From Sphingorhabdus sp. 109 (GTDB lineage: Bacteria; Pseudomonadota; Alphaproteobacteria; Sphingomonadales; Sphingomonadaceae), in NCBI RefSeq assembly GCF_902506555.1, contig NZ_LR732707.1, positions 334,001-398,000 on the forward strand: a stretch of 64,000 bases of DNA, written 5' to 3'. Under the pieces are notes generated by a model. That model was not told the DNA's origin, did no database searches, and saw only the letters and a program-made list of their open reading frames with translations. Shown piece by piece: positions 35,522 to 47,624 of the stretch (the stretch's first letter is position 1; each line of letters begins with the position of its first letter). Both the position numbers and the translations under genes were made by a program.

Positions 35522-37952
35522 GGCGCAGCACAAGTCGGGATTGCTGAACCCCAGCACGCGCAAGATGCAGAATGACGTGCGGATGCGGGCCCTCGTTCTG
35601 GTGATTGCAATATTGGCGTCCGCAGGACTCCTTTACTGGCAGGTACAGAATATCACGCTGCTGATCGCGTTTCTGGCGCTGGTGCTCAGTCTGGCCGGCG
35701 TGGCCTATGTCCTGCGCCCGGAACATGTCGCCACCGATCAGGATCAGGCGGATCCCGACGACTGGGCGGTTACCCGAATGGTCGCCGATCAGTCGGCTAT
35801 TGGCCTGGCGATTACCGACCGGGCCGGCCGGCTGGTCTGTGCCAACGAGCTTTTTACCAAATGGTTCAATGGTGCAGCGATTCCACCCGAACTGCCGTTG
35901 CAGGCGGGGGGCAACGAACTGCTCGCGGCGGCCGGGCGGACGGCCTGGCGCGATGGCCGCGGCTATGCCGAGGGACTGAAGCGCGGCGTGGCGGAATATA
36001 ACGCGAAAGTTGTCCGCGCGGGGCAGGGCGAGGAATATCTGCTCTGGCAGATGATACCGCAAATCCGGGCGGATTTGCTCGACGAGATGATCAGTCTCGT
36101 CAGTGGTGGCGGCGGCCGGGCCTTTTCGGAAGTCGGCATATTGGCCAGCGTGATCGGTGGCGAAGGACGGATCAGGGCCTCCAACCAGGCTTTTGCGTTG
36201 CGCGCAACCGGCCAGGTGGATGCCAATATAACCGGCCGCAATTTTATCAATTTCCTGCGTTCCGATGACAAGGGCACGATCTTTTTCGAGCGCGAGGGAC
36301 GGCATGGCACGCCGGTGCGCCTTTTCCACGTTCCACTAGACCGGGAAAAGGAAAAGGGACCGGCGCTGATCCTGCTGATCGACGACGACGGCGGCATGGT
36401 CGAACGCGGGAAGGCGCTCGAACAGGTGGAATCGATGCTGTCGCTGCTGCCGTTGGGTCTGGCCCTGACCGATCGCGACGGGCGTTTCCTGTTTCTCAAC
36501 GAGGCATTTGCCAAGACCGCCGGTATAGGCGAGAAGGAGCAGCCGCTTTATCCCGGCGACCTGATGATCCGCGATGACAAGTCGGCGGTTTCCGATGCGG
36601 TGCGGCGCTATGCTAGCGGCCCGCCGCTGGCCGGCGATCTGGCGGTACGGCTGCGCAACGGCGGCGAGGAACCCGTGGCGCTGGGTATTGCCGGTGTGCG
36701 GGGGCTTGGCGAAGCGGCGGTGCTGCTCTCGATCCGCGACAATAGCGAGGAATCAAAGCTGAAGAGCCAGGTGGCGCAGGCAACCAAGATGCAGGCAGTT
36801 GGCCAGCTTGCCGGTGGCGTCGCTCATGATTTCAATAATATCCTGACCGCCATCATCGGCCATTGCGACCTGATGCTGCTGCGCCACGCGCCGGGGGACA
36901 GCGACTATGACGATATCCAGCAGGTCAAGAATAACAGCAACCGAGCGGCCGGCCTGACCCGGCAATTGCTCGCTTTTTCGCGCCAGCAGACGCTGCGGCC
37001 GCAGGTGCTGCAACTGCCCGACGTGGTTGCCGATGTCTCCAACCTGCTCAAGCGGCTGCTCGACGAGACGATCGAGCTGGAGGTGCGGCACGGCCGCAAT
37101 CTCGGACTGGTGCGCGCCGATCCGGGACAGCTCGAGCAGGTGATCATCAATCTTGGCGTCAATGCCCGCGACGCTATGCCCAATGGCGGCAAGATCTCGA
37201 TCTCGACCCAGGCAGTGATGGCCACCGATGTCCAGGAGCTGAAAAGCGATATCCTGCCGGTGGGCGACTACACGGCTTTGATCTTCTCCGATTCCGGCAA
37301 CGGTATCCCGCCGCATGTGATCGGCAAGATTTTCGAACCGTTTTTCACCACCAAGGCGGTCGGGAAGGGGACCGGTCTCGGCCTGTCGACAGTGTATGGA
37401 ATCATCAAGCAGTCAGGCGGCTATATATTCGCTGACTCGAAGCCGGGCGAGGGCACTACCTTCTCGATCTATTTCCCGGTTCACAAACCGACGAAGGAAG
37501 GCCTGGACCGGGCAACGCTCGATTCGCAGCCGGTGAAGGCAACGGCGAAAAAGGAATTGTGGGGCAGCGCGCATATATTGCTGGTCGAGGACGAGGATAT
37601 GGTGCGCGCTGTCGCCGAGCGGGCCCTGACGCGTCAAGGCTATACGGTTGTAACCGCCAGCGAGGGTGAAGAAGCCCTCGGCCTGCTTGCGGCGCAGGTT
37701 GACGAGGACGAGCAGTTCGACCTGATCGTTTCCGATGTGGTTATGCCGAATATGGACGGCCCGACGATGGCAAAGCATGTCCGCAGAAATTTCCCGGCGT
37801 TGCCGATCCTGTTCATGTCGGGCTATGCGGAGGAGCAATTGCGCAAATCAATCGATCTCGACAAGGTGAATTTTCTGCCCAAGCCATTTTCGGTGGCACA
37901 AATTGCCGAAGCGGTCGGACAAACATTGGCCGAACATGCCAAACAGGACTAG
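35508..37952 (+). CDS. cckA: Hybrid histidine kinase CckA
   Basis: Membrane sensor kinase that feeds phosphate to ChpT and CtrA in the alphaproteobacterial cell-cycle phosphorelay. From 35508 it has 814 residues: two helices at about 25-68, PAS-like domains at about 85-420, a histidine-kinase core with His440 in GGVAHDFNNILTAI, the ATPase part (EQVIINLGVNARDAM, IFSDSGNGIP, KGTGLGLSTVYGIIKQSGG) and a C-terminal receiver with Asp743 (LIVSDVVMPNMDGP). The ATG at 35508 and one at 35511 are both possible. The sequence around His440 is characteristic of CckA. Confidence 0.94.
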   Translation: MMASKAQHKSGLLNPSTRKMQNDVRMRALVLVIAILASAGLLYWQVQNITLLIAFLALVLSLAGVAYVLRPEHVATDQDQADPDDWAVTRMVADQSAIGLAITDRAGRLVCANELFTKWFNGAAIPPELPLQAGGNELLAAAGRTAWRDGRGYAEGLKRGVAEYNAKVVRAGQGEEYLLWQMIPQIRADLLDEMISLVSGGGGRAFSEVGILASVIGGEGRIRASNQAFALRATGQVDANITGRNFINFLRSDDKGTIFFEREGRHGTPVRLFHVPLDREKEKGPALILLIDDDGGMVERGKALEQVESMLSLLPLGLALTDRDGRFLFLNEAFAKTAGIGEKEQPLYPGDLMIRDDKSAVSDAVRRYASGPPLAGDLAVRLRNGGEEPVALGIAGVRGLGEAAVLLSIRDNSEESKLKSQVAQATKMQAVGQLAGGVAHDFNNILTAIIGHCDLMLLRHAPGDSDYDDIQQVKNNSNRAAGLTRQLLAFSRQQTLRPQVLQLPDVVADVSNLLKRLLDETIELEVRHGRNLGLVRADPGQLEQVIINLGVNARDAMPNGGKISISTQAVMATDVQELKSDILPVGDYTALIFSDSGNGIPPHVIGKIFEPFFTTKAVGKGTGLGLSTVYGIIKQSGGYIFADSKPGEGTTFSIYFPVHKPTKEGLDRATLDSQPVKATAKKELWGSAHILLVEDEDMVRAVAERALTRQGYTVVTASEGEEALGLLAAQVDEDEQFDLIVSDVVMPNMDGPTMAKHVRRNFPALPILFMSGYAEEQLRKSIDLDKVNFLPKPFSVAQIAEAVGQTLAEHAKQD

Positions 37953-38009
37953 AGATCCGGAATATTTTCTAACCTTTTCAGTATATTATTGTTGTCGTTA
38001 AAAATACAT

Positions 38010-38047
38010 GTTCTCTTCTTGTTCTTTAAGAACAAATGCGGTACATA
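38010..38047 (+). promoter_or_regulatory. recA promoter with LexA (SOS) box
   Basis: GTTC (38010-38013), seven bases, GTTC (38021-38024) is the direct-repeat LexA box of Alphaproteobacteria. A -35 TTGTTC at 38019-38024 overlaps it, and a -10 TACATA at 38042-38047 lies 17 bases on. Bound LexA would block RNA polymerase at recA. Confidence 0.9.
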
Positions 38048-38099
38048 ATCTCAATCATTGATTGATGATGGTTAAGCATTTAGCGAAGGGGACAGGCAA

Positions 38100-39188
38100 A
38101 TGGCCGGCAATTTAAAAGTCGTAGAATCGGAAAATCAGTTGAACTCATCAGACAGACAAAAGGCGCTAGACGCAGCATTGGCGCAGATCGACCGCGCTTT
38201 CGGAAAGGGCTCGGCAATGAAGCTGGGCCAGCGCAAGGCATTGGAAGTGGAAGCCATTTCCACGGGCAGTCTGGGACTGGATATCGCGCTGGGCATCGGG
38301 GGATTGCCTAAAGGACGCGTGATTGAGGTTTACGGGCCGGAAAGCTCGGGCAAGACAACGCTGGCTTTGCACGTCATCGCCGAAGCACAGAAGAACGGCG
38401 GCACCGCCGCTTTTGTGGACGCGGAACATGCGCTCGATCCCGTTTATGCCAAGGCGCTCGGCGTCAATACCGACGAACTGATCATCTCCCAGCCAGATAC
38501 CGGTGAGCAGGCGCTGGAAATCACCGATACGCTGGTCCGGTCCAATGCGATTGACATTTTGGTGGTCGACTCGGTTGCCGCGCTGGTACCGCGCGCGGAA
38601 ATCGAAGGTGAAATGGGTGACACCCATGTCGGTCTGCAGGCGCGCCTGATGAGTCAGGCGCTGCGCAAGCTGACCGGCTCGATCAGCCGTTCCAAATGCA
38701 TGGTAATCTTCATCAACCAGATCCGTATGAAAATCGGCGTGATGTACGGCAATCCGGAAACCACCTCGGGCGGCAACGCGCTGAAATTCTATGCATCGGT
38801 CCGGCTGGACATCCGGCGCACCGGCCAGATCAAGGAACGCGACGACATTGTCGGCAACTCGACCCGCGTCAAAATCGTCAAGAACAAGGTTGCGCCGCCG
38901 TTCAAACAGGTCGAATTTGACATCATGTACGGCCAGGGCATTTCCAAGGTTGGCGAGATTATCGATCTTGGCGTGAAAGCCGGTGTGGTTGAAAAATCCG
39001 GTGCATGGTTCTCCTATGACTCGGTCCGCATCGGGCAGGGACGCGAGAATTCAAAGCGCTTCCTTCTGGAGAATCCGGAAATGATGGCGAAGCTGGAAAA
39101 CCAGATTCGCGGCAAACAGGAAGAAGTGGCGGAAGAAATGATGACCGGTCCGATTGGCAAGGCCGATGACGGCGATGATGGAAAATAG
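38100..39188 (+). CDS. recA: Recombinase RecA
   Basis: Forms the nucleoprotein filament for homologous recombination and triggers LexA self-cleavage in the SOS response. The 362-residue protein has the Walker A loop GPESSGKTT, the segment [20 protein letters not shown], and the DNA-binding loops ([28 protein letters not shown]). AAGGGGA lies just upstream of the ATG at 38100. It has its own SOS promoter and is followed by a terminator at 39336. Confidence 0.98.
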   Translation: MAGNLKVVESENQLNSSDRQKALDAALAQIDRAFGKGSAMKLGQRKALEVEAISTGSLGLDIALGIGGLPKGRVIEVYGPESSGKTTLALHVIAEAQKNGGTAAFVDAEHALDPVYAKALGVNTDELIISQPDTGEQALEITDTLVRSNAIDILVVDSVAALVPRAEIEGEMGDTHVGLQARLMSQALRKLTGSISRSKCMVIFINQIRMKIGVMYGNPETTSGGNALKFYASVRLDIRRTGQIKERDDIVGNSTRVKIVKNKVAPPFKQVEFDIMYGQGISKVGEIIDLGVKAGVVEKSGAWFSYDSVRIGQGRENSKRFLLENPEMMAKLENQIRGKQEEVAEEMMTGPIGKADDGDDGK

Positions 39189-39335
39189 GTGATTATGCCG
39201 TCAGACCGGGGTCTGTGGCCGCCGATTTGACGGACCTGCCTCTTGTCGTGCCGTCTCCGGTTGATGCCGGCACGAAGAATTAAATTTATCACAGGTTTTG
39301 CCGGATCACTCTCCCCCGAGGCGATCTCTGGCATA

Positions 39336-39378
39336 GGGCCGTCCTTCTGTCCCCCGACTGCTAGGACGGCCCGTTTTT
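39336..39378 (+). terminator. Intrinsic terminator after recA
   Basis: GGGCCGTCC (39336-39344) pairs perfectly with GGACGGCCC (39364-39372) across a 19-base loop, followed by GTTTTT (39373-39378). It sits 148 bases after the recA stop. The rest of the 312-base gap (39189-39500) shows no gene. Confidence 0.85.
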
Positions 39379-39500
39379 ATATTTGGAATGGCCGATACAT
39401 CTACGGGCGCCTCACGGCGAAACGGTTGACATCTCGTCGATAAAGACGCTTCATCGCATTAGCCTAAACAGATGCCAAACCTATCGGAAGGCCATTGCCA

Positions 39501-40127
39501 ATGACCATCATCGTTCACCATCTCGAAAATAGCCGGTCACAGCGAATTCTCTGGCTGCTCGAAGAACTCGGCCTGCCTTATGAAATCAAGCGCTATGAGC
39601 GCGATCCCAAAACCCAAAAAGCACCGGATAGTCTGAAAGCCATTCATCCACTCGGCAAATCCCCGATGATCGAGGATGACGCCGAGGTCATTATCGAGAC
39701 TGCGGTTATCGCCGAATATCTGGTAGAGAAGGCTGGCGGAAAACTAGGCGCTCCTGCTGATAAAAAGGGGGCACGGTTATATAACCAGTATCTCCACTTT
39801 GCTGAAGGATCGATGATGCCGCCGCTCTACGGCTTGCTGGTGGTCGGACGTCTTGGCCTGCTGGGCTTGCCGGCGCGCAAGCCCGTAGGACAGATGGTCA
39901 CCGACATTCTGGTCTGGCTGGAAAGCGAACTGGCGAACCGAGACTATTTCGCAGGTGATCAGTTGACCGCAGCGGATATTATGATGAGCTTCCCGCTCGA
40001 AGCGTGTCAATCGCGGGCCGGGCTGGATCGGCGCTATCCCAATCTGATGGCCTATCTCGAGCGCATACATTCCCGTCCACAATATCAGACGGCACTCGAG
40101 AAGGGCGGGCCTTATGCTTATGCTTGA
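39501..40127 (+). CDS. Glutathione S-transferase
   Basis: A 208-residue cytosolic GST. The N-terminal thioredoxin-like domain (residues about 1-80) shows HHLENSRSQRILWLLEELGLPYE with Ser in the catalytic position, and HPLGKSPMIEDDAEVIIETAVIAEYLVEK with the glutathione-binding Pro and Glu-Thr/Ser. The C-terminal helical domain has LTAADIMMSFPLE, the conserved capping motif. The ATG at 39501 has CGGAAGG at 39485-39491; a TTG at 39495 is less likely. The end overlaps the next gene by 14 bases. Substrate unknown. Confidence 0.92.
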   Translation: MTIIVHHLENSRSQRILWLLEELGLPYEIKRYERDPKTQKAPDSLKAIHPLGKSPMIEDDAEVIIETAVIAEYLVEKAGGKLGAPADKKGARLYNQYLHFAEGSMMPPLYGLLVVGRLGLLGLPARKPVGQMVTDILVWLESELANRDYFAGDQLTAADIMMSFPLEACQSRAGLDRRYPNLMAYLERIHSRPQYQTALEKGGPYAYA

Positions 40128-40605
40128 CGGATTACTGCTTCTGGGTCTCACGTCGCTCGCCGGGACCGGCGCTGAGCCAGTGCCGGACAGCGGAAATATA
40201 TTCCGGGCAGAGCAGATTGGCTTTTCTCCCGATTGTGCGCCGAACAACGGGTTTCAGAAGATCGTCGAGATGATGGCGGGCCAGAATCTGGATCTGTCCA
40301 TCCTGCAAACGGTTTCGGGGAATATCGAACATCATCTGGAACTCGATGTACCGGTCAACTGGCACGGGTTGAAGCTCTCGGGCTTTCATCTCTATTTCGG
40401 GATAGAGCGGGGACCGTATAATTTTTCTCTTGTTTTTCAGGATAGTCCGGAAGAGGTGCGAGCGGTCTGGAACCAGCGGGGGTGGAATTTGCCTCCGATC
40501 GGCGAGGCGAGGGATATCGAGGGTCTCGAAGGATATGCCTCAATCGGTATCAGTCCATCGCCGGCGGACGGAGAGACCACGCGGGTTACCTGCTGGCGCG
40601 ATTAG
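40114..40605 (+). CDS. Small exported protein of unknown function
   Basis: A 163-residue protein with a short hydrophobic N-terminus (MLMLDGLLLLGLTSLAGTGA), probably a signal peptide. The rest is soluble with alternating strands (HHLELDVPVNWHGLKLSGFHLYFGIE). It overlaps the GST gene by 14 bases, so it is likely co-translated. ATG at 40114 or 40120 may be used. I recognise no family. Confidence 0.55.
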   Translation: MLMLDGLLLLGLTSLAGTGAEPVPDSGNIFRAEQIGFSPDCAPNNGFQKIVEMMAGQNLDLSILQTVSGNIEHHLELDVPVNWHGLKLSGFHLYFGIERGPYNFSLVFQDSPEEVRAVWNQRGWNLPPIGEARDIEGLEGYASIGISPSPADGETTRVTCWRD

Positions 40606-40660
40606 CTTTTGATCCATTCTCGGGATTGTCAACGGCACATCGGTCGCCTAAGTCGATTTC

Positions 40661-43309
40661 ATGCAAACAACCAATGATATAAGACGGTCTTTTCTCGACT
40701 ATTTCGCGGCCGCAGGTCACGAGATTGTGCCGTCGTCGCCGCTCATTCCCTATAATGATCCGACGCTGATGTTCATCAATGCCGGGATGGTCCCGTTCAA
40801 GAATATCTTCACCGGCGCAGAGAAGAGTCCTTATGCGACGGCTACGTCCAGCCAGAAATGCGTGCGTGCTGGCGGCAAGCATAACGATCTCGACAATGTC
40901 GGCTATACCGCGCGGCATCACACGTTTTTCGAAATGCTCGGGAATTTTTCCTTCGGCGATTATTTCAAGGAACAGGCGATCATCCATGCCTGGACGCTGG
41001 TCACCAAGATCTGGGGTATATCGCCCGACCGGTTAACCGTGACCGTCTATCACACCGACGACGAAGCCTTCGATCTGTGGAAGAAAATTGCCGGCCTGCC
41101 GGATGAGCGGATCATCCGGATTGCGACCAATGACAATTTCTGGTCGATGGGCGATACCGGCCCGTGCGGTCCGTGCAGCGAAATCTTCTACGACCATGGC
41201 GAGCATATATTCGGTGGTCCTCCGGGCAGTCCCGACGAGGATGGTGATCGCTTTGTCGAGATATGGAATCTCGTGTTCATGCAATATGACCAGCGCGGCG
41301 AGGGTGACCGCGTCGATCTGCCCAAACCGTCGATCGATACCGGCATGGGGCTGGAACGTGTGGCCGCGGTCATGCAGGGCGTGCACGATAATTATGACAT
41401 CGACCTGTTCAAGGCGCTCATCGCCGAATCCGGCGCGCTCACCGGCACCGCCACGACCGGAGAAAACCAGGCCAGCCACCGGGTGATCGCCGATCATCTG
41501 CGCGCCTCGTCCTTTCTGGTCGCTGATGGCGTACTGCCATCCAACGAGGGCCGCGGGTATGTGCTGCGCCGGATCATGCGGCGAGCGATGCGCCATGCCC
41601 ATTTGCTCGGCGCGCAGGATCCGTTGATGCACCGGATGGTCGGGTCGCTGACTGGCGAAATGGGCAATGCCTTCCCTGAACTGATCCGCGCGCAACCGCT
41701 TATCGAGGAGACGTTGCTGCGCGAGGAAACCAATTTTCGACAGACACTGGCCAATGGCCTGAAGCTCCTTGACGCGGAAATCGTCGATATGGGCGAGGGC
41801 GATGTCCTGCCCGGCGCAACGGCGTTCAAGCTCTATGACACTTATGGCTTCCCCTATGATCTGACCGAAGATGCGCTGCGCGCCAAATCGCTGGGCGTCG
41901 ACCGTGAAGGTTTCGACAAGGCGATGGCCGAGCAGAAGGCCGCTGCCCGTGCCGCGTGGAAAGGCTCCGGTGACCAGGCGTCCGACACCGTCTGGTTCGA
42001 CATTGCCGAGCGCGAGGGCAGCACTGAATTTACCGGCTATACAGCCGAGGAAGGCGAGGGCGTTGTTGTCGCTCTGGTCAGGGATGGTGCCGAAATCGAA
42101 AGCGCGCAGAGCGGTGACACAGTCACCCTGCTGACCAACCAGACGCCATTTTACGGCGAAAGCGGCGGCCAGATGGGCGATGCTGGCGAAATATCCGGTG
42201 AAGACGGATTCGCAGCGAACGTGACCGATACGAGAAAACCGCTGGGACGGCTGCACGCCCACCAGATTGAAATCCGTTCGGGCTCGGTGTCGGTCGGTGA
42301 CAGCGTCCATCTGGTTGTTGATAAAGAACGGCGTAGCGCGCTGCGCGCCAATCACAGCGCCACCCATTTGCTGCACAAGGCCCTGCGCCATCATCTGGGT
42401 GATCATGTGACGCAAAAGGGTAGTCTGGTTGCGCCCGATCGCCTGCGCTTCGATTTTTCCCATGTCTCGGCACTGACCGAGGCCGAGATACAGGCCGTGG
42501 AAGCGGATGTGAACGCGCAGATTCGGGGCAACAGTGCGGTGACCACAAGACTGATGAGTCCGGATGATGCGGTGGCGGCGGGCGCACTGGCCCTGTTCGG
42601 CGAAAAATATGGCGACGAGGTTCGCGTGCTGTCGATGGGGCGGGATGTCGATCGCGATTATTCGGTCGAACTTTGCGGCGGCACCCATGTCCAGGCACTG
42701 GGCGATATCGGCCTGATGACCATCATTTCCGAATCCGCGGTCGCTAGCGGTGTGCGCAGAATCGAAGCGCTGACCGGCGAGGCCGCACGGCTGTGGCTGC
42801 TGGATCGCGATGCCAAGCTGAAGTCGATTGCCGGCACATTGAAAGCTTCGCCCGACGAGGCGGTCGAGCGTGTTGCGGCTCTGGTCGACGAACGCAAGAA
42901 GCTGGAACGGGAGCTGACCGAAGCAAAGAAAGCGCTGGCGCTGGCCGGTGATGGCGGCGGCGCGAAGGCAGCGGAAACGGAAACCATTGGTGATATCGCG
43001 TTTGCCGGACAGGTCATTCAGGGTCTAAATCCCAAGGAATTGCGCGGTCTTGTCGATCAGGCGAAGCAGAAACTGTCGAGCGGCGTGAGCGCGCTGGTGG
43101 CGGTGAACGATGGCCGGGCGACGGTCGCGGTCGGCGTAACTGCAGATCTGACCGACCGTTTCAGCGCGGTGGATCTGGTTCAGGCTGGCGTGGTTGCGGT
43201 TGGTGGCAAGGGCGGTGGTGGCCGTCCGGACATGGCGCAGGGCGGTGGTCCCGATGGTGCCAAGGCCGATGACGCGATCGCTGCTATCAGGTCTGTTCTT
43301 GCGGGCTAA
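40661..43309 (+). CDS. alaS: Alanyl-tRNA synthetase
   Basis: Charges tRNA-Ala and edits mischarged Ser and Gly. The 882-residue protein has the normal length. The catalytic domain begins [38 protein letters not shown]; the editing domain has [16 protein letters not shown] and, further on, [15 protein letters not shown] with the metal-binding Cys and His. The C-terminal oligomerisation/C-Ala region ends in a Gly-rich [15 protein letters not shown] tail, as in the family. It overlaps the convergent antiporter gene by 23 bases at the 3' end. Confidence 0.97.
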   Translation: MQTTNDIRRSFLDYFAAAGHEIVPSSPLIPYNDPTLMFINAGMVPFKNIFTGAEKSPYATATSSQKCVRAGGKHNDLDNVGYTARHHTFFEMLGNFSFGDYFKEQAIIHAWTLVTKIWGISPDRLTVTVYHTDDEAFDLWKKIAGLPDERIIRIATNDNFWSMGDTGPCGPCSEIFYDHGEHIFGGPPGSPDEDGDRFVEIWNLVFMQYDQRGEGDRVDLPKPSIDTGMGLERVAAVMQGVHDNYDIDLFKALIAESGALTGTATTGENQASHRVIADHLRASSFLVADGVLPSNEGRGYVLRRIMRRAMRHAHLLGAQDPLMHRMVGSLTGEMGNAFPELIRAQPLIEETLLREETNFRQTLANGLKLLDAEIVDMGEGDVLPGATAFKLYDTYGFPYDLTEDALRAKSLGVDREGFDKAMAEQKAAARAAWKGSGDQASDTVWFDIAEREGSTEFTGYTAEEGEGVVVALVRDGAEIESAQSGDTVTLLTNQTPFYGESGGQMGDAGEISGEDGFAANVTDTRKPLGRLHAHQIEIRSGSVSVGDSVHLVVDKERRSALRANHSATHLLHKALRHHLGDHVTQKGSLVAPDRLRFDFSHVSALTEAEIQAVEADVNAQIRGNSAVTTRLMSPDDAVAAGALALFGEKYGDEVRVLSMGRDVDRDYSVELCGGTHVQALGDIGLMTIISESAVASGVRRIEALTGEAARLWLLDRDAKLKSIAGTLKASPDEAVERVAALVDERKKLERELTEAKKALALAGDGGGAKAAETETIGDIAFAGQVIQGLNPKELRGLVDQAKQKLSSGVSALVAVNDGRATVAVGVTADLTDRFSAVDLVQAGVVAVGGKGGGGRPDMAQGGGPDGAKADDAIAAIRSVLAG

Positions 43310-45116
43310 GGCCGTCGGGCACCAGATCGTCGGCGGTCGCCTGGCCGGTTGATGTCGACATAGATTTTAGCTTGGGTTCATATTCCAGGTCACCTTCTTC
43401 CTGAATTCTTTTCCGGTAAATGTCCCGGACTTCATGGATCGAGGCGATAACGGGGCCCATGGCCACGCCATTTTCAACCAGAACCGCCTCCGACAGTTGC
43501 AACGAGCCCTCAAGCGCTTCGGGCACGGCATTGGTTGCGCCGGCCTGATAAAGTTCAGCGGCATGTTCAATGTCCCGCGCTCTTGCGATGATTGGCAGGT
43601 CTGGTACCCAGGCGCGCACCTTCTTGACGATCTGCACCGACAGCACCGGTTCATCCATGGTCAGAACCAGCGCCTTGGCGTGGCCCAGCCGCAACCGGTC
43701 GAGCATTTCGTTGCGCGCCACATTGCCGAACATGATCGGATAGCCCTCGCGCCGTGCTTTCGCGACCGTATCGATATTGGTTTCAACGGCGAGATATTTC
43801 TGGTCATGGGTGGTCAGCAGATCGGCGATCAGCTTGCCGACCCGGCCAAAGCCGATGATGATGGTCTGCTGCGCTTCAACCGGTTTTTCATCGGCCGCTG
43901 CACCGCCGTCGCTGCGCATTTCCATCCGCCGAGCGATGTCGTGGCCAAAGCGGGCGAGCAGCGGGGTGATGGTCAGTCCGATGGCGGTCACGATCTGCCA
44001 GAAGGCGGCGGTCTGTGGCTGGATCAGCTGCGCCTGTGTTGCTGCGGCGAGAACGATCAGGGTCGTTTCGGACGGGCTGGACATCAGGACGCCGGCTTCG
44101 GTTGCAGTGCCCGGTCGCGCGCCGGCAAAACGCAACAGGCTGCTGGTGACGATGGCCTTGATCAACACGACGCCGACAACCGCGATCAGCAGATCCGACC
44201 AGTTGGCCATGATCACCCTTATATCGATCTGCATGCCCACCGTGATCAGGAAGACGCCCAATGCCAGGCCCTTGAAGGGCTGGGTAATGACTTCCACTTC
44301 ACCGTGATATTCGGTTTCCGCAATCAGCAGGCCGGCCAGCAGGGCACCCACGATCGGCGACAATCCGGTTGCACCGGTGGCAAGACTGGCGAGAATGATC
44401 ACCAGCAGGCTCACCGCAAGAAACAGTTCCGGGCTCTTGGTTCGGGCGGCCTGCGCGAATATGCGCGGCAGCAGCAGCCGGCCGAGCACCAGCATGCCGA
44501 TGATCACGGCACCGCCCATCAGCAGCGTGCGCCCCAGATCGTCCCACCCACCATCGGCGGTGATCGCCGGGGAAATGGCGCCGAGCAGGAAGATGATCGG
44601 AACAATGGCGACGTCCTCGAACAGGAGCATGGCCAGAGCGGCCCGTCCGACCGGACTTTTGGTGCCCGACATCGGCAGGACCAATGCGGTCGAGGACAGG
44701 GCAAGGGCCAGCCCGAGGCCCAGTGCGCCCGCAGAATTTTGGCCGAGAAGATATAGAACGGAGCCGATGAGCAGACCGGAAGCCAGCAATTCCGCCGCGC
44801 CTACGCCGAAAACAAGACGGCGCAAGGACCATAGACGCTTGAACGAGAGTTCAAGCCCGATGGAGAAAAGCAATAATATGATCCCCATTTCAGCAAATGG
44901 TTCGATGGTCTCGCGATCGTTGATCGTGACATATTGCAGCCAGCTATATTGATCTCCAAGTGACCCGAGCCCGGAAGGACCGAGCAGAACGCCGACCAGA
45001 ATGAAGCCGATGATCGGGGTGATGCGAAATCGGGCGAAGGCCGGAATAACGATCCCGGCGGCGCCGAGGATTACGATGGCATCGATGAAGGCTGGATTCT
45101 CAAGCGGACTGTGCAT
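43287..45116 (-). CDS. Monovalent cation:proton antiporter (KefB/CPA2 family)
   Basis: A 609-residue inner-membrane protein. The first 400 residues are a Na+/H+-exchanger-type domain with about 12 helices ([44 protein letters not shown]). Then comes an RCK/TrkA-N domain ([31 protein letters not shown]) that binds nucleotide and controls transport, and a short C-terminal tail. The family includes glutathione-gated K+ efflux (KefB/KefC) and pH-regulating antiporters. The ion is not proven. It overlaps the 3' end of alaS convergently and is divergent from the flavin monooxygenase. Confidence 0.9.
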   Translation of the reverse strand: MHSPLENPAFIDAIVILGAAGIVIPAFARFRITPIIGFILVGVLLGPSGLGSLGDQYSWLQYVTINDRETIEPFAEMGIILLLFSIGLELSFKRLWSLRRLVFGVGAAELLASGLLIGSVLYLLGQNSAGALGLGLALALSSTALVLPMSGTKSPVGRAALAMLLFEDVAIVPIIFLLGAISPAITADGGWDDLGRTLLMGGAVIIGMLVLGRLLLPRIFAQAARTKSPELFLAVSLLVIILASLATGATGLSPIVGALLAGLLIAETEYHGEVEVITQPFKGLALGVFLITVGMQIDIRVIMANWSDLLIAVVGVVLIKAIVTSSLLRFAGARPGTATEAGVLMSSPSETTLIVLAAATQAQLIQPQTAAFWQIVTAIGLTITPLLARFGHDIARRMEMRSDGGAAADEKPVEAQQTIIIGFGRVGKLIADLLTTHDQKYLAVETNIDTVAKARREGYPIMFGNVARNEMLDRLRLGHAKALVLTMDEPVLSVQIVKKVRAWVPDLPIIARARDIEHAAELYQAGATNAVPEALEGSLQLSEAVLVENGVAMGPVIASIHEVRDIYRKRIQEEGDLEYEPKLKSMSTSTGQATADDLVPDGLSPQEQT

Positions 45117-45176
45117 GGGGCGACTCTATACGCGAACAATGCTATTTGTCAGCAGCTTACATGACGGAGAAGAAGA

Positions 45177-46403
45177 ATGTCGGAAAATCAGCGCGACATC
45201 GTGATTGTGGGTGGCGGTCCTGCCGGGATGATGGCCGGACTGCTGTTTGCCCGGGCCGGACTGAAAGTGGCCGTACTGGAGAAGCATGCGGACTTTCTCC
45301 GCGATTTTCGGGGCGACACGGTTCATCCTTCAACGCTGGAACTGTTCCATCAACTTGGCATGCTCGCCGATCTGTTGAAGCTGCCGCATAGCAGGATCGA
45401 TCAGGCCTCGATCCATATTGCCGGACAGCAGATGAAAATCCTGGATTTCAGCCATCTGCCTCTGGTGGCACCCTATATTGCGATGATGCCGCAATGGGAT
45501 TTGCTGAATTTTATCGCGACCAGGGCTGGGCAATATCCCGGGTTCGAGCTGTTGATGCAGACCGAGGCGGTCGATCTTGTCTATGACGCAGATGAACGCG
45601 TGTGCGGAGTTCATACCCGGCAGGGCAACATATTGAACGCTCGTCTGGTCGTTGCCGCCGATGGACGGCGATCGGTGTTGCGGGGCAAGGCGGAGCTCCC
45701 GCTGCAGGATATCGGCGCACCCATGGATGTATTCTGGTTCCGCGTCACCAAGCCAAAAAATGCCGGCGGTGACGTCTTCGGGACAGTGCAAGCAGGCCGG
45801 TTCATGGTAATGATCGATCGTCGGGACTATTATCAATGCGCCTATATATTTACCAAGGGGCAGGCTGATGAAGTGAAAGCCGCCGGTCTGGAGGCCTTTC
45901 GCGCCGGTTTGCGATCGCTGGTCCCCGAACTGAGCGAGGCGTTCAATCCGATAAGCAGCTGGGACCGGGTGAAAATACTGGAAGTGGCGCTTGACCGGCT
46001 GGATCGCTGGCATCGACCGGGGCTGCTGGCCATAGTTGATGCGGCTCATGCCATGTCACCAATTGGAGGAGTTGGGATTAATATCGCGGTGCAGGACGCA
46101 GTGACAGCGGCCAATGTTCTGGCTGCTGCCATGCTGAAAGGGGATAATCCCGATTCGCGGCTGGGCCAGGTCCAGGCGCGCAGAATAAAGCCGGTAAGGC
46201 GCATGCAGGCTTTTCAGAAATTGGCACAGGACCGTGTGATTGAACCGTTGCTGCGTCGCAGCAAACCGATTGCAAGGCCGTTTTTTCCGCTGAAGTTGCT
46301 GGACCGGGCGCCGCTGTTGCGCCGCATTCCCGGACGAATCATCGGCATGGGTTTCGGGCGAGAGGATATCCAATCGCCCGAAATGCCCTCTAAACCGTTA
46401 TGA
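45177..46403 (+). CDS. FAD-dependent aromatic monooxygenase
   Basis: A 408-residue class A flavoprotein hydroxylase. It has the GxGxxG dinucleotide motif [15 protein letters not shown], the flavin-binding segment [16 protein letters not shown], and the second FAD motif [40 protein letters not shown] precedes the ATG at 45177. The family includes UbiH-type ubiquinone hydroxylases and p-hydroxybenzoate-type hydroxylases; the single-gene setting next to an antiporter does not settle the substrate. It overlaps the convergent icd by 6 bases. Confidence 0.87.
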   Translation: MSENQRDIVIVGGGPAGMMAGLLFARAGLKVAVLEKHADFLRDFRGDTVHPSTLELFHQLGMLADLLKLPHSRIDQASIHIAGQQMKILDFSHLPLVAPYIAMMPQWDLLNFIATRAGQYPGFELLMQTEAVDLVYDADERVCGVHTRQGNILNARLVVAADGRRSVLRGKAELPLQDIGAPMDVFWFRVTKPKNAGGDVFGTVQAGRFMVMIDRRDYYQCAYIFTKGQADEVKAAGLEAFRAGLRSLVPELSEAFNPISSWDRVKILEVALDRLDRWHRPGLLAIVDAAHAMSPIGGVGINIAVQDAVTAANVLAAAMLKGDNPDSRLGQVQARRIKPVRRMQAFQKLAQDRVIEPLLRRSKPIARPFFPLKLLDRAPLLRRIPGRIIGMGFGREDIQSPEMPSKPL

Positions 46404-47624
46404 CTTCTGCCAGTTTTCCATTTCCGCTTCCAGATTGGAGCGAACCGCTTCGAAAAACTGCTCGGTGGTCATCCATGACTGGTCCGGTCCGATAAGGATT
46501 GCGAGATCCTTGGTCATGCTGCCGCTTTCAACCGTCTGGATGCAGACGCGCTCCAGTGTCTCGGCAAAGCGCGTGACGTCCGGCGTATCGTCGAATTTCC
46601 CGCGATAGATAAGGCCGCGGGTCCAGGCAAAGATTGATGCGATAGGATTGGTCGATGTCGCCTTGCCCTGCTGATGCTGGCGATAGTGACGGGTAACCGT
46701 GCCGTGCGCGGCTTCGGCTTCGACGCAATCGCCGGTCGGGGTCATCAGCACCGAGGTCATCAGACCAAGCGAACCAAAGCCTTGTGCAACCGTGTCCGAC
46801 TGAACATCACCGTCATAATTCTTACAGGCCCAGACGAATTTGCCGCTCCACTTCAGCGCAGAGGCGACCATGTCATCAATCAGACGATGTTCATAAGTGA
46901 TGCCGGCCTTGTCAAACTTGGCCTTGAATTCATCCTGGAAGACTTCTTCGAACAGATCCTTGAAGCGGCCATCATAGGCTTTCATGATCGTGTTCTTGGT
47001 CGACAGGTACACCGGCCATTCGCGGTTCAGTCCGTAGTTCATCGACGCACGGGCAAAATCGCGGATCGAATCGTCCAGATTATACATGGCCATGGCAATG
47101 CCGGGGGACGGGAACTGGAACACTTCCTCGTCAATCGAATCGCCATTGTCGCCTTCCCAGACGAGACGGAGCTTGCCGGGGCCGGGAACCTTGAAATCGG
47201 TTGAACGATACTGGTCGCCAAAGGCATGACGGCCAACGACAATGGGGTCGGTCCAGCCCGGAACGAGGCGGGGAACATTGTCGATGACAATCGGTTCACG
47301 GAATACGACGCCGCCCAGAATGTTACGAATCGTGCCGTTCGGCGATTTCCACATCCGCTTCAGACCGAATTCTTCGACCCGGTCCTCGTCCGGCGTGATA
47401 GTGGCGCATTTGACGCCAACGCCGTGTTTCTTGATTGCATTGGCTGCATCGACGGTGATTTTATCGTTAGTGTCGTCGCGGACCTCGATCGAGAGGTCAT
47501 AATAATGCAGATCGATGTCGAGATAAGGTTCAATCAGCCGTTCGCGAATCCATTGCCAGATGATGCGCGTCATTTCGTCGCCATCAATTTCGACGACCGG
47601 GTTTTTGACCTTAATTTTCGACAT
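46398..47624 (-). CDS. icd: NADP-dependent isocitrate dehydrogenase
   Basis: Decarboxylates isocitrate to 2-oxoglutarate in the TCA cycle. The 408-residue length and sequence ([69 protein letters not shown]) match the subfamily II (eukaryote-like) NADP enzymes common in Alphaproteobacteria rather than E. coli Icd. A GGAAAG ribosome site precedes the ATG. It ends convergent with the monooxygenase, with a 6-base overlap. Confidence 0.96.
   Translation of the reverse strand: MSKIKVKNPVVEIDGDEMTRIIWQWIRERLIEPYLDIDLHYYDLSIEVRDDTNDKITVDAANAIKKHGVGVKCATITPDEDRVEEFGLKRMWKSPNGTIRNILGGVVFREPIVIDNVPRLVPGWTDPIVVGRHAFGDQYRSTDFKVPGPGKLRLVWEGDNGDSIDEEVFQFPSPGIAMAMYNLDDSIRDFARASMNYGLNREWPVYLSTKNTIMKAYDGRFKDLFEEVFQDEFKAKFDKAGITYEHRLIDDMVASALKWSGKFVWACKNYDGDVQSDTVAQGFGSLGLMTSVLMTPTGDCVEAEAAHGTVTRHYRQHQQGKATSTNPIASIFAWTRGLIYRGKFDDTPDVTRFAETLERVCIQTVESGSMTKDLAILIGPDQSWMTTEQFFEAVRSNLEAEMENWQKS

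Noticed and set aside
41033-42688. 551-codon frame antisense to alaS
   Set aside because: Shadow of alaS codon bias; product has no domain pattern.
43434-44756. 440-codon frame antisense to the antiporter gene
   Set aside because: His/Gln/Asp-rich product typical of reading membrane-protein codons backwards.
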